This document shows positions 1 to 6,265 of a DNA stretch of 8,742 bases, one piece after another; within the stretch, counting starts at the first letter, position 1, and the number at the start of each line of letters is the position of its first letter. Origin of the DNA: Candidatus Uhrbacteria bacterium RIFCSPLOWO2_02_FULL_48_12 (GTDB lineage Bacteria > Patescibacteriota > Patescibacteriia > GWA2-46-9). Position numbers and translations under genes: made by a program. A model generated the notes under the pieces. The model saw only the letters and a list, made by a program, of their open reading frames with translations. It made no database searches and had not been told where the DNA came from. The stretch covers positions 1 to 8,742 of the forward strand of contig MGEP01000007.1 of NCBI GenBank assembly GCA_001791425.1. Direction: 5' to 3'.

Positions 1-487
1 TAAGAATCCTGAGCAGCCGGTCTCCTTCATGGAGGCGCGGCTGCCGATTTGCCGTTCCGCCATTTCTGGTGGTCCTCTGCCATTCAGCAATGATGCCGCC
101 GCATTTGTTGATGAAATTATGTTCGGCCGCAGTCAAATCCCTCCACCTTGCGGGATGCCGCTCCGCTTCCATGAGCATGGCCACAGTAAGGTTGACGTCA
201 TCAACGTCTTCGTTGCAAAGCGGCTCGCCTTTTGTTTGGCAATCGTTGATAAAACCAGCGACACATCCTTGATGCATTTTCTCCATCGCCCAGTTGGCGA
301 TACTGATGCCGTTGCCGTGACGCCTGGCAATGCCGCTCGTTTCTATGGCCCAGTCCATGGCCGTGCTGGCCGCGTCTGCCAGCTGTTCAAAGAAACGAGA
401 AGTGATCGTCTCCAGAAGTTTCCTTTCCGTGCCTCTGGAAATCCTCTGCAATGCTCTGATAAGCTCTATGGTAATTTTTCCCTCCAT
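1..487 (-). CDS. Unrecognised protein, 5' part only (runs off left edge)
   Basis: An open frame runs from ATG at 487 leftwards with no stop to the window edge, giving 162 visible residues. It starts MEGKITIELIRALQRISRG. The ATG is preceded by a good Shine-Dalgarno sequence, GGGAGG (complement of 497-502), 9 nt away, and by a candidate promoter at 515-543. Several plus-strand frames are open across the same stretch, but none has comparable start signals, so I treat them as shadows. The protein looks soluble: no signal peptide or membrane helix, many charged residues, and three cysteines in the middle and later part (GCVAGF, NDCQ, PLCNED) plus one in NKCGG. I do not recognise the family and assign no function. 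It is divergent from the metal transporter and may share regulation with it. The missing C-terminus limits any identification. Confidence 0.65.
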   Translation of the reverse strand, partial: MEGKITIELIRALQRISRGTERKLLETITSRFFEQLADAASTAMDWAIETSGIARRHGNGISIANWAMEKMHQGCVAGFINDCQTKGEPLCNEDVDDVNLTVAMLMEAERHPARWRDLTAAEHNFINKCGGIIAEWQRTTRNGGTANRQPRLHEGDRLLRIL

Positions 488-496
488 CTTTAGAAT

Positions 497-502
497 CCTC
501 CC
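497..502 (-). promoter_or_regulatory. Ribosome binding site for the minus-strand gene
   Basis: Read on the minus strand, GGGAGG lies 9 nt upstream of the ATG at 487. It is the clearest Shine-Dalgarno match in the window and is the main reason for calling the minus-strand frame rather than the overlapping plus-strand frames. Confidence 0.6.
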
Positions 503-514
503 TTTCGTTGCCTC

Positions 515-543
515 ACTTAACCAAAATTTAGATTTTTGGTCAA
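515..543 (-). promoter_or_regulatory. Candidate promoter of the minus-strand gene
   Basis: On the minus strand, TTGACC (538-543, 5 of 6 matches to the -35 consensus) is followed after exactly 17 nt by TTAAGT (515-520, a weak -10). Transcription would begin near 508, about 20 nt upstream of the start codon and just before the ribosome binding site. The -10 is poor, so this call rests on spacing and position. Confidence 0.35.
517..543. promoter_or_regulatory. Operator-like palindrome between divergent genes
   Basis: A 27-nt imperfect palindrome has exact 7-nt arms, ACCAAAA (520-526) and TTTTGGT (534-540), and additional matching bases at both outer ends. It fills the spacer of the candidate minus-strand promoter and lies about 70 nt upstream of the metal-transporter start. 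Its position between divergent genes, one of them a metal transporter, fits a binding site for a dimeric repressor such as a metalloregulator. The regulator itself is not visible here. Confidence 0.4.
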
Positions 544-550
544 GGGCCCG

Positions 551-568
551 GCCGAGCAGTCGGCTTTT
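551..568 (+). other. Short hairpin followed by T4 in the transporter leader
   Basis: GCCGA (551-555) pairs with TCGGC (560-564) around a 4-nt loop and is followed by TTTT. It resembles a weak intrinsic terminator or leader hairpin on the plus strand. The stem has only 5 bp and the T-run is short, so function is uncertain. Confidence 0.2.
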
Positions 569-608
569 CGGTTGCTCTTTGGTCTCCGCTGGCGTACCAT
601 AATTGCAT

Positions 609-1868
609 ATGAGACTGACTGTTTTGTACCGGAAGCTTGGCCCCGGGTTTATTACGGGGGCTTCTGACGATGATCCGTCTGGCATTGCCACCTACTCGCA
701 AACTGGAGCGCAGTTTGGCTATAGTCAGCTTTGGACCGCGCCGTTTTCTTTTCCTTTCATGGCCGCCATTCAGGAGATGGTCGGACGGATTGGTCTGGTC
801 ACCGGCCGCGGCTTGTCAGCCATAATTAAGGAGCATTATTCAAAAAAGATTCTGTACTTTTCCGTGGGCCTACTGCTCGTTGCCAATACTGTGAACATTG
901 GCGCTGATTTGGGGGCCATGGCCGCCTCGGCTCAACTATTGTTCGGTTTGCCTTTTGTTGTTTGGCTTTTCGGTATTACGATCTTTACCGCTCTTTTGGA
1001 AGTGTTCGTGTCTTATCAAGTGTACGCGCGGTTTCTGAAATACCTGACCTTTTCTCTTTTTGCTTATTTCGTCACCGCTTTTGTCGTCAAGCAGGATTGG
1101 AGCGCGGCTTTGTTTGCCACTCTCGTGCCCCACCTAGTTTTTACAGAGCAGTATATGCTGAACATTGTAGCGATTTTAGGAACAACTATTTCGCCGTATC
1201 TGTTTTTCTGGCAGGCCAGTGAAGAGGTTGAAGAAGAGATAGCGCACCATAAACTCGCGGTCATGGGGCAGGGCAAACCGCGCGTCAATCACAAAGACAT
1301 AAGAGATATGAGATTAGATACCATCGTCGGAATGTTTTTTTCAAATTTGGTAATGTATTTTATTATTCTCACCGCGGCTTCAACTTTGGGCACGCATGGC
1401 ATTACCGAGGTGGCGACAGCCAGCGCCGCGGCCGAAGCCCTGCGCCCCTTGGCTGGTGATTTTACTTTTTTTCTTTTTGCCTTGGGCATCATCGGCACTG
1501 GTTTGTTGGCCGTGCCGATTTTAGCGGGTTCCGCCTCATACGCCGTGGCTGAAGCCTTGGGCTGGCGTTCCGGTCTTTATCGCAGATTGGTGCAGGCCCA
1601 CGGTTTTTACGGTGTCATTGCCCTGGCCACCCTGGCCGGTCTCTTGGTAAATTTTTTGTCAGTGCCGCCATTCAAGATGCTCTATTATACAGCCGTGCTT
1701 AATGGAATAATCGCTCCTCCTTTGCTTGTTCTTATTATGCTCATTGCCAACCGCCATGACATCATGGGTCGCCATATAAATTCGCCCCTTTCTAATATTA
1801 TGGGCTGGACAGCCACCGGCCTTATGACCGCGGCCGCGCTGGCTCTTATAATAATGATGGTTTTTTAG
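609..1868 (+). CDS. NRAMP-superfamily divalent metal transporter, variant motifs
   Basis: This is a predicted inner-membrane metal-ion transporter of 419 residues and about 11 hydrophobic helices, a normal length for NRAMP. The first helix carries GPGFITGASDDDPSG (about residues 11-25), which corresponds to the NRAMP helix-1 metal motif DPGN. Here it reads DPSG (22-25). The helix-6 region reads GTTISPYLFFWQ (from 191) where classical MntH/NRAMP proteins have the MPHN motif. The fold is therefore NRAMP-like, but both metal-site motifs differ from the Mn/Fe type, so the substrate could be Mg2+ or another divalent ion. A hydrophilic cytoplasmic loop rich in E, H and K follows (EEVEEEIAHHKL). I chose ATG at 609. 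A TTG two codons upstream is possible. No Shine-Dalgarno sequence is visible, but CATAAT (598-603) could be a -10 giving an almost leaderless mRNA. The gene is divergent from the gene on its left and is not obviously part of the pilus cluster on its right. Confidence 0.9.
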   Translation: MRLTVLYRKLGPGFITGASDDDPSGIATYSQTGAQFGYSQLWTAPFSFPFMAAIQEMVGRIGLVTGRGLSAIIKEHYSKKILYFSVGLLLVANTVNIGADLGAMAASAQLLFGLPFVVWLFGITIFTALLEVFVSYQVYARFLKYLTFSLFAYFVTAFVVKQDWSAALFATLVPHLVFTEQYMLNIVAILGTTISPYLFFWQASEEVEEEIAHHKLAVMGQGKPRVNHKDIRDMRLDTIVGMFFSNLVMYFIILTAASTLGTHGITEVATASAAAEALRPLAGDFTFFLFALGIIGTGLLAVPILAGSASYAVAEALGWRSGLYRRLVQAHGFYGVIALATLAGLLVNFLSVPPFKMLYYTAVLNGIIAPPLLVLIMLIANRHDIMGRHINSPLSNIMGWTATGLMTAAALALIIMMVF

Positions 1869-1873
1869 GCGCG

Positions 1874-1914
1874 TCAAAATCCCGCCTCGCCCCGCCGCGG
1901 TGGGTAAATTTTGA
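1874..1914 (+). terminator. Hairpin after the transporter gene, possible terminator
   Basis: TCAAAAT (1874-1880) pairs with ATTTTGA (1908-1914), and the adjoining CCCGCC (1881-1886) pairs with GGTGGG (1899-1904, one G-T pair). A 3-nt bulge (1905-1907) separates the two stem parts and the loop is 12 nt. This gives a 13-bp stem starting 5 nt after the transporter stop. It has no clean T-run, but the A/T-rich base of the stem could terminate transcription in either direction. The 3' arm overlaps the proposed pilB -35 element. Confidence 0.4.
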
Positions 1915-1938
1915 TTTAGTGAGCGCCTATGATAAAAT
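1911..1938 (+). promoter_or_regulatory. Candidate pilB promoter
   Basis: TTGATT (1911-1916) and TAAAAT (1933-1938, 5 of 6 matches to the -10 consensus) are separated by 16 nt. The predicted start of transcription is within a few bases of the ATG at 1949, which would make the mRNA nearly leaderless. An overlapping TATGAT (1928-1933) is an alternative -10. This would be the first promoter of the pilus cluster. Confidence 0.4.
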
Positions 1939-1948
1939 ATTAATATCT

Positions 1949-3637
1949 ATGGATATCACCTCAGCCAAACTGCGCGAATTGCTGGTTGTCTCCGGTTATA
2001 TTGCCGCCGCTGATTTTGAGGCGGCCGCCAAAGAAGCTGACGACAAAAAACGAGATCTGGCCAGCATGCTTGTAGACAAAGACTTAATTAAAGATGAACA
2101 GCTGGGGGAGATTATTGCCGAGGCCTTTGGCTGGACGTTTCTTAGCTTAAGCAAAGAGCGCATGGACGATGAGGTGGTACAGTTGATACCCGAGTTGGTG
2201 GCCAAGGCGCAGGGCGTGGTGGCTATCGGTCGTACTCCCGAAGGAGTACGCGTCGCCATGATTCATCCGGACGACCTTGAGGCCAGACATTTAATTGAGA
2301 AGCGCTTGGGAGAGAAAGTCATTCCTTATTATGTCACGCGGCGCGATCTAGAGAATGCCTTAGACAGATACCGCCCCAGCTTGAAGGATGCCTTCAGCGA
2401 ATTGCTGGGGAAAATGCAGGATACCTCTTTGTCTCACGAGCAGAGAGATGAGATGGTGGTTAATATGGTTGATATGCTGCTGCGTTATGCTTATCAGAAT
2501 AAGGCCTCTGACGTTCATCTTGAACCATTGAGCGACGAGTCCATCTGTCGTTTTCGCATAGACGGCATCCTGCACGATGTTTTACGTTTTCCGCGGGAAT
2601 TGTTTGAATTGATTCTCACCCGCATTAAAATTCTCTCCCGCCTGCCGACCGATGAGCACCGCTCGGCGCAGGATGGACGATTTCAGTTTACCGTGGAGGG
2701 TGAAGCGGCGGATGTCAGAGTTTCTATCGTGCCAGTGAGCCACGGCGAAAACGTAGTGATGCGTATTCTCTCGGCCAACAGCCGTCAGTTCGGCCTTTCT
2801 GATTTAGGATTATCAGATGCCGACTTAGTCAAAGTGAGGGAGGCCATTAAAAAACCTCACGGCATGGCGCTCGTCACCGGCCCGACCGGCTCGGGCAAGA
2901 CCACCACAGTTTATGCAGTTTTAAAAATTTTAAACACCCGAGGAGTGAACATCGCCACCATTGAAGATCCGGTGGAGTATGACATTCAAGGAGTGAGCCA
3001 GATTCAGGTGAACCCCAAAACCAATCTCACTTTTGCCAAAGGGCTGCGGGCCATAGTTCGTCAGGATCCGGATATCATTATGGTTGGGGAAATTAGAGAC
3101 GAAGAAACGGCCAGTATTGCCGTAAACTCGGCCATGACCGGGCATCTTGTTTTATCCACCCTGCATGCCAACGACGCGGCCACCACCCTGCCGCGGCTTT
3201 TGGACATGGGAATTGAGCCGTTTTTGCTGGCCTCCACGGTTAATGTGGCCATTGCCCAGCGGTTGGTTAGAAAAATTTGCGAGTCATGCCGCACATCTTA
3301 CACGATAAGCAGTGAGGAGAAAAAACTTATCGGCAGTGAGCCGGTCTTAAACGAATCCTTGCGCAAAGAATCAAAAAATTTATCTACTATGCGGCTTTAT
3401 CGCGGGCTGGGCTGTAAAGTCTGCGGTCAGACTGGTTACCATGGACGTATTGGTATTTTTGAAGTTTTAGAAATTACCGAAAACATCCGCCCCTTAATAA
3501 TTGATCGCGCTTCGAGCGACGTTATTATGCAAACCGCTCGCCGTCACGGCATGACTACTTTGCTGGAAGACGGCGTCGGCAAGGTTTTGAACGGCATCAC
3601 CACCCTAGCTGAAGTTGTGCGGGTAACACGGGAATAA
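1949..3637 (+). CDS. pilB: Type IV pilus assembly ATPase PilB (GspE/T2SSE family)
   Basis: This is the cytoplasmic hexameric ATPase that powers pilin polymerisation through the platform protein PilC. The 562 residues match the family's usual length. The N-terminal 140 or so residues form a MshEN/T2SSE_N-type domain, followed by the ATPase core. Walker A GPTGSGKTT begins at 311 (Lys317). The Asp box is IATIEDPVEYD. The Walker B region is DPDIIMVGEIRDEE, with Glu381. The His box is STLHAND, with His406. A zinc-binding tetracysteine module is intact: C444-x2-C447 and C489-x2-C492. The zinc module, the MshEN-type N-terminus and the neighbouring pilC favour PilB or GspE over the retraction ATPase PilT. 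I chose ATG at 1949. A GTG at 1919 would add ten residues but lies inside the promoter-like sequence. The gene opens the cluster, followed by a kinase after a 217-nt repeat-rich gap. No pilT is visible in the window. Confidence 0.95.
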   Translation: MDITSAKLRELLVVSGYIAAADFEAAAKEADDKKRDLASMLVDKDLIKDEQLGEIIAEAFGWTFLSLSKERMDDEVVQLIPELVAKAQGVVAIGRTPEGVRVAMIHPDDLEARHLIEKRLGEKVIPYYVTRRDLENALDRYRPSLKDAFSELLGKMQDTSLSHEQRDEMVVNMVDMLLRYAYQNKASDVHLEPLSDESICRFRIDGILHDVLRFPRELFELILTRIKILSRLPTDEHRSAQDGRFQFTVEGEAADVRVSIVPVSHGENVVMRILSANSRQFGLSDLGLSDADLVKVREAIKKPHGMALVTGPTGSGKTTTVYAVLKILNTRGVNIATIEDPVEYDIQGVSQIQVNPKTNLTFAKGLRAIVRQDPDIIMVGEIRDEETASIAVNSAMTGHLVLSTLHANDAATTLPRLLDMGIEPFLLASTVNVAIAQRLVRKICESCRTSYTISSEEKKLIGSEPVLNESLRKESKNLSTMRLYRGLGCKVCGQTGYHGRIGIFEVLEITENIRPLIIDRASSDVIMQTARRHGMTTLLEDGVGKVLNGITTLAEVVRVTRE

Positions 3638-3662
3638 TCACATGAATCATGAATTATGAATT
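3638..3662. repeat. Short ATGAATTA-type tandem words after pilB
   Basis: Directly after the pilB stop, three near-identical words occur in tandem: CATGAATCATGAATTATGAAT, in which ATGAAT recurs every 7-8 nt. It merges with the TACGAAA array to its right. No gene is supported here. Confidence 0.45.
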
Positions 3663-3756
3663 ACGTAACTACGAAACAATACGAAAGGTACGAAAATTGC
3701 CTGTTTTCACGATCAACGATATTTCGTATATTCGTATGATTTCGTACTTTCGTATG
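3663..3756. repeat. Inverted array of TACGAAA words between pilB and the kinase
   Basis: Three forward ACGAAA copies (3671, 3681, 3690) face four reverse-complement copies, TTCGT-type (3722, 3731, 3740, 3748), each spaced 8-10 nt. The centre is about 26 nt and unrelated. The left set can pair with the right set over roughly 30 nt with small bulges, giving a long imperfect hairpin if transcribed. It may end or attenuate transcription after pilB, or be a repeat element of this lineage. The last 98 nt before the kinase gene contain no further gene or clear promoter except TATTAT at the kinase start. Confidence 0.65.
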
Positions 3757-3854
3757 GCTTTAGAAATTTCCGCCCAAGGCGCCGCGCCAGCTGTAGGGCA
3801 GGGATCATCATTGGGCTGAAGATATTAGGATTTAGCGTTTATCCATGCTGTATT

Positions 3855-4598
3855 ATGCGTCGTAGAAAAATTAAAAAACAAATCATCCGGCACGACATTA
3901 GGTCAGAGGTTACCTCGGTCATTGCACACCAGCTCAAAACTCCGCTGGTTGGCATTAAGTCATCTCTTGAAGTTATTGTTTCCGGTCAGTTGGGCGAGGT
4001 GTTGCCGACGCAGAAAGAATATCTGCGCATTGCCCTTGACGAGGTTGAGAGAATGGTCGCTTTGGTCAGGGATTTGCTTGACGCCGCTCGTATTGATCAA
4101 AAAGAATTAGAATTAAAGCGTCAACCCACCGACTTGGTGAAATTAGTCAAGGAGGCCATAGATAATAACATGACCTTTGCCAAAGCCACCAACACCGAAG
4201 TGTCTTTTGCGTTTGACGGGAAAATTCCGCTCGTCAGCGCGGACACCGCGAAAATACAGCAAGCCATAAACAATATCGTTGATAATGCCATCCGTTATGA
4301 ACAAAGGAGAGGTAAAGTCGTGATACGATTAAAGATGGCGGGGCAAAAAATTATTTTTTCCTGTCAAGATAACGGTATTGGTATCCCGAACACTGAAGCC
4401 AAAAAGATTTTTTCAAAATTCTACCGCGGCCGCAAAGCCATTGAGCTTGTGCCGACCGGCTCCGGCCTCGGACTCTACATTGCCCGGGCGATTATTGAGC
4501 AAAGCGGGGGTAAGGTTTGGTTTACCAGCAAACCCGGTCAAGGGTCTACCTTTTACTTCTTTTTACCTGTACAATTAAAGAATAGGAATAATAGGTGA
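3855..4598 (+). CDS. Soluble sensorless histidine kinase (HisKA-HATPase)
   Basis: This is a two-component histidine kinase reduced to its catalytic core. It has 247 residues, with no membrane helix and no sensor, PAS or HAMP domain. The HisKA H-box IAHQLKTPL places the phosphoacceptor at His25. The HATPase_c domain has an N-box (QQAINNIVDNA, Asn140 and Asn144), a G1 box (DNGIGI, 172-177), an F-box (FSKFY, from 186) and a G2 box (TGSGLGLYIA, from 201). All catalytic motifs are intact, so it should be active. ATG 3855 is the first standard start codon after the in-frame stop at 3666, so a lost N-terminal sensor is not encoded directly upstream. The N-terminal 20 residues are strongly basic (MRRRKIKKQ) and might contact a partner or membrane lipid. 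It lies between pilB and the response regulator, which is its likely partner. The signal it reads is unknown. Confidence 0.92.
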   Translation: MRRRKIKKQIIRHDIRSEVTSVIAHQLKTPLVGIKSSLEVIVSGQLGEVLPTQKEYLRIALDEVERMVALVRDLLDAARIDQKELELKRQPTDLVKLVKEAIDNNMTFAKATNTEVSFAFDGKIPLVSADTAKIQQAINNIVDNAIRYEQRRGKVVIRLKMAGQKIIFSCQDNGIGIPNTEAKKIFSKFYRGRKAIELVPTGSGLGLYIARAIIEQSGGKVWFTSKPGQGSTFYFFLPVQLKNRNNR

Positions 4599-4603
4599 TT
4601 TAC

Positions 4604-4738
4604 CCCGTAATACAACATTCATGACTAAAATGCTTATCCTATGAATTTTTTCAATTATCGTCAATATCATACAACATCTGCGTTTATATTAAGTGGCAAA
4701 CGCCGCCCGGCAGCGTTTGCCTATGAATGTTGATATAC
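4604..4738 (+). other. Nested inverted repeats in the response-regulator leader
   Basis: The kinase-regulator gap is bounded by an exact 10-nt inverted repeat, CAACATTCAT (4613-4622) and ATGAATGTTG (4723-4732). Partial matches outside it extend it to about 18 nt. Just inside the right arm is a perfect 9-bp stem (next entry). The word ATACAACAT also occurs twice directly, near 4610 and 4668. The stretch could be a structured leader RNA of the regulator gene or a small remnant element. It contains no credible gene. Confidence 0.4.
4695..4721 (+). other. Perfect 9-bp stem-loop upstream of the response regulator
   Basis: GGCAAACGC (4695-4703) pairs exactly with GCGTTTGCC (4713-4721) around a 9-nt loop rich in C and G. 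No T-run follows, so it is not a standard intrinsic terminator. It lies 29 nt upstream of the regulator start codon, so it could act as a leader RNA structure, a protein-binding site on DNA, or a processing site. Confidence 0.5.
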
Positions 4739-4750
4739 GGGGGGTTTGCT

Positions 4751-5164
4751 ATGGAAAAACAGCCCAAAATATTAGTCATTGAAGATGATAAGTTCTTGAA
4801 TAAACTTTACAGCGACCAGCTGCGGCGGGAAGGATTTGAGGTGAGCATGGCCATTTCCGGCGACGAGGGTTTGAGCAAGGTTTTGAACGAAAATCCTGAT
4901 TTAGTCATTCTTGATATCGTTCTGCCGCACAAGAACGGTTTTGACATTTTAAGCGAAATGAAACTCCATGCTCATACCAAAAATATCCCAGTGCTTATTG
5001 TTACTAACCTAGGCCAGGACGCGGATATTAAGACCGGCTTGGAGCTGGGCGCGGTTGGATATTTGGTTAAAACTGATTTTTCTATCACTAAGCTTGGCGA
5101 AGAAGTACGCAAGTATTTGGTCATGAAGCAGAAAAAATTTTCCCACAACGAGGCGGCCGACTAG
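4751..5164 (+). CDS. CheY-like single-domain response regulator
   Basis: This is a receiver-only response regulator of 137 residues. The acidic pair is Asp12-Asp13 (VIEDD), the phosphoacceptor is Asp55 (VILDIVLP), the conserved Thr is Thr85 (LIVTN), the aromatic switch is Tyr104, and the conserved Lys is Lys107 (YLVKT). No DNA-binding or enzymatic output domain follows; the tail is a short charged stretch. It therefore probably acts by protein-protein contact, as CheY does, and the pilus motor is an obvious candidate target. I chose ATG 4751, preceded by a G-rich stretch (GGGGGG, ending about 6 nt upstream) that may serve as ribosome binding site. An in-frame TTG at 4727 would add eight residues but lies inside an inverted-repeat arm. 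It follows the kinase gene by 152 nt and precedes pilC by 12 nt, so it is almost certainly co-transcribed with pilC. Confidence 0.92.
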   Translation: MEKQPKILVIEDDKFLNKLYSDQLRREGFEVSMAISGDEGLSKVLNENPDLVILDIVLPHKNGFDILSEMKLHAHTKNIPVLIVTNLGQDADIKTGLELGAVGYLVKTDFSITKLGEEVRKYLVMKQKKFSHNEAAD

Positions 5165-5176
5165 CGCGGGGCGGCT

Positions 5177-6265
5177 ATGGCACAGCTCCCAGGGAAGCGA
5201 TTTCTAAACATCAATTTGGCCATCGGCGGCGTTGGGCTGACCCAAAGAGCGGTCATGGCCAAGCATCTGGCCGTCATGCTAAAGTCGGGCCTGTCTATTA
5301 CTGAAGCGTTGTCAGTGGCGCGCGATTCAGCGTCCGGGAGGTTGAGTAGAACATTGCAGACGGTGTTAAAATCGGTTGAATCGGGCCATACTCTTTCTTC
5401 TTCTTTGGCTGAACACCCAAAGATATTTTCCGGCTTTTTTGTTAATGCTGTTTATGCCGGCGAGACTTCAGGCACGCTGGCCGAAAGCTTGGAAAACATA
5501 GCCGAGCAATTAGAAAGGGAGAAGGAGCTCGTAAGCAAGGTGCGCGGCGCCATGGTCTATCCGGCCATTGTTCTTATGGTCGCCGTAATTTTGGGAGCAG
5601 TTCTCTCTTTTTTTATCCTGCCCAAAATCATTCCTCTCTTTGAAGGGCTGAAAGTGGACCTGCCGTTCACCACGAGAATGCTGATTAGGTTCTCGCGTTT
5701 CATGGAACGGCGCGGCTCGCTTGTTTTAACCAGTGGAGCGTTGCTGATTGTATTTATAATCTGGTTGTCGCGCACAACATTTGCTAAACCATTCACTCAC
5801 CGTTTGCTTCTTTCTCTGCCCATATTTAGAAATGTTTCCCGCAACGTGAATTTAGCCCGGTTTTGCCGTACCTTGGGGATGCTTTTGAAAAGCGGCGTGA
5901 CCATTGATGTCGCGCTTAATATAACGGCCGAGACGACGCGCAACTATTATTACCGGCGGGCGCTTGAGCATGCGGGGCGCGACGTTGGCCGCGGCGCAAA
6001 ACTGGCCGAGAGTCTGGAACGCTTTAACAACATTTTCCCGCCGCTGGTTACGCGCATGATCAGAGTGGGGGAAGAATCCGGGCGTTATGAGGAAACACTT
6101 TTTTATCTCGCTAATTTTTATGAGGTTGAAGTGGATACGGCCACTAAATCATTGTCAGCCGCCATTGAACCAGCTCTTCTTATAGTGATGGGACTGGTTG
6201 TCGGATTTTTGGCGCTGGCTATCATTACGCCAATTTATGATATTACCGGCCGGATTGGGCATTAA
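5177..6265 (+). CDS. pilC: Type IV pilus inner-membrane platform protein PilC (GspF family)
   Basis: This is the integral membrane platform that couples the PilB ATPase to pilin insertion. At 362 residues it is slightly shorter than typical PilC (about 400), mainly because the N-terminal extension is brief. Two T2SSF domains are clear as an internal repeat: MLKSGLSITEAL with VYAGETSGTLAESL in the first half, and LLKSGVTIDVAL with IRVGEESGRYEETL in the second. Membrane helices lie at about 128-148, 181-198 and 332-353. The C-terminal AIEPALLIVMGLVVGFLALAI segment ending near PIYD is characteristic of the family. The start ATG at 5177 has a G-rich sequence upstream (GCGGGGCGG) in the 12-nt gap after the regulator, so the two genes probably form one transcription unit. 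Its 3' end overlaps or closely abuts the pseudopilin start. Confidence 0.95.
   Translation: MAQLPGKRFLNINLAIGGVGLTQRAVMAKHLAVMLKSGLSITEALSVARDSASGRLSRTLQTVLKSVESGHTLSSSLAEHPKIFSGFFVNAVYAGETSGTLAESLENIAEQLEREKELVSKVRGAMVYPAIVLMVAVILGAVLSFFILPKIIPLFEGLKVDLPFTTRMLIRFSRFMERRGSLVLTSGALLIVFIIWLSRTTFAKPFTHRLLLSLPIFRNVSRNVNLARFCRTLGMLLKSGVTIDVALNITAETTRNYYYRRALEHAGRDVGRGAKLAESLERFNNIFPPLVTRMIRVGEESGRYEETLFYLANFYEVEVDTATKSLSAAIEPALLIVMGLVVGFLALAIITPIYDITGRIGH

Noticed and set aside
29..602. Overlapping plus-strand open frames (29-493, 330-602) left of the transporter
   Set aside because: They are antisense to the minus-strand frame at 1-487, lack ribosome binding sites, and their translations show no domain or plausible composition. 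The minus-strand frame has a promoter-like sequence and GGGAGG.
1949..3637. pilB as the retraction ATPase PilT
   Set aside because: The long N-terminal MshEN-type domain and the tetracysteine zinc module are features of PilB/GspE, and the length is about 200 residues above PilT.
3656..3739. Small open frame of about 27 codons across the TACGAAA array
   Set aside because: The codons are just the repeat words read through, with no ribosome binding site and no sign of a protein motif.
3671..3754. The TACGAAA array as a CRISPR
   Set aside because: The words are only 6-7 nt, the spacers are 2-4 nt, and orientation switches in the middle. No CRISPR repeat, leader or cas gene is present.
3757..3854. 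An N-terminal extension of the kinase
   Set aside because: The frame stays open back to 3666, but it contains no ATG, GTG or TTG and the predicted residues lack a sensor or helix pattern.
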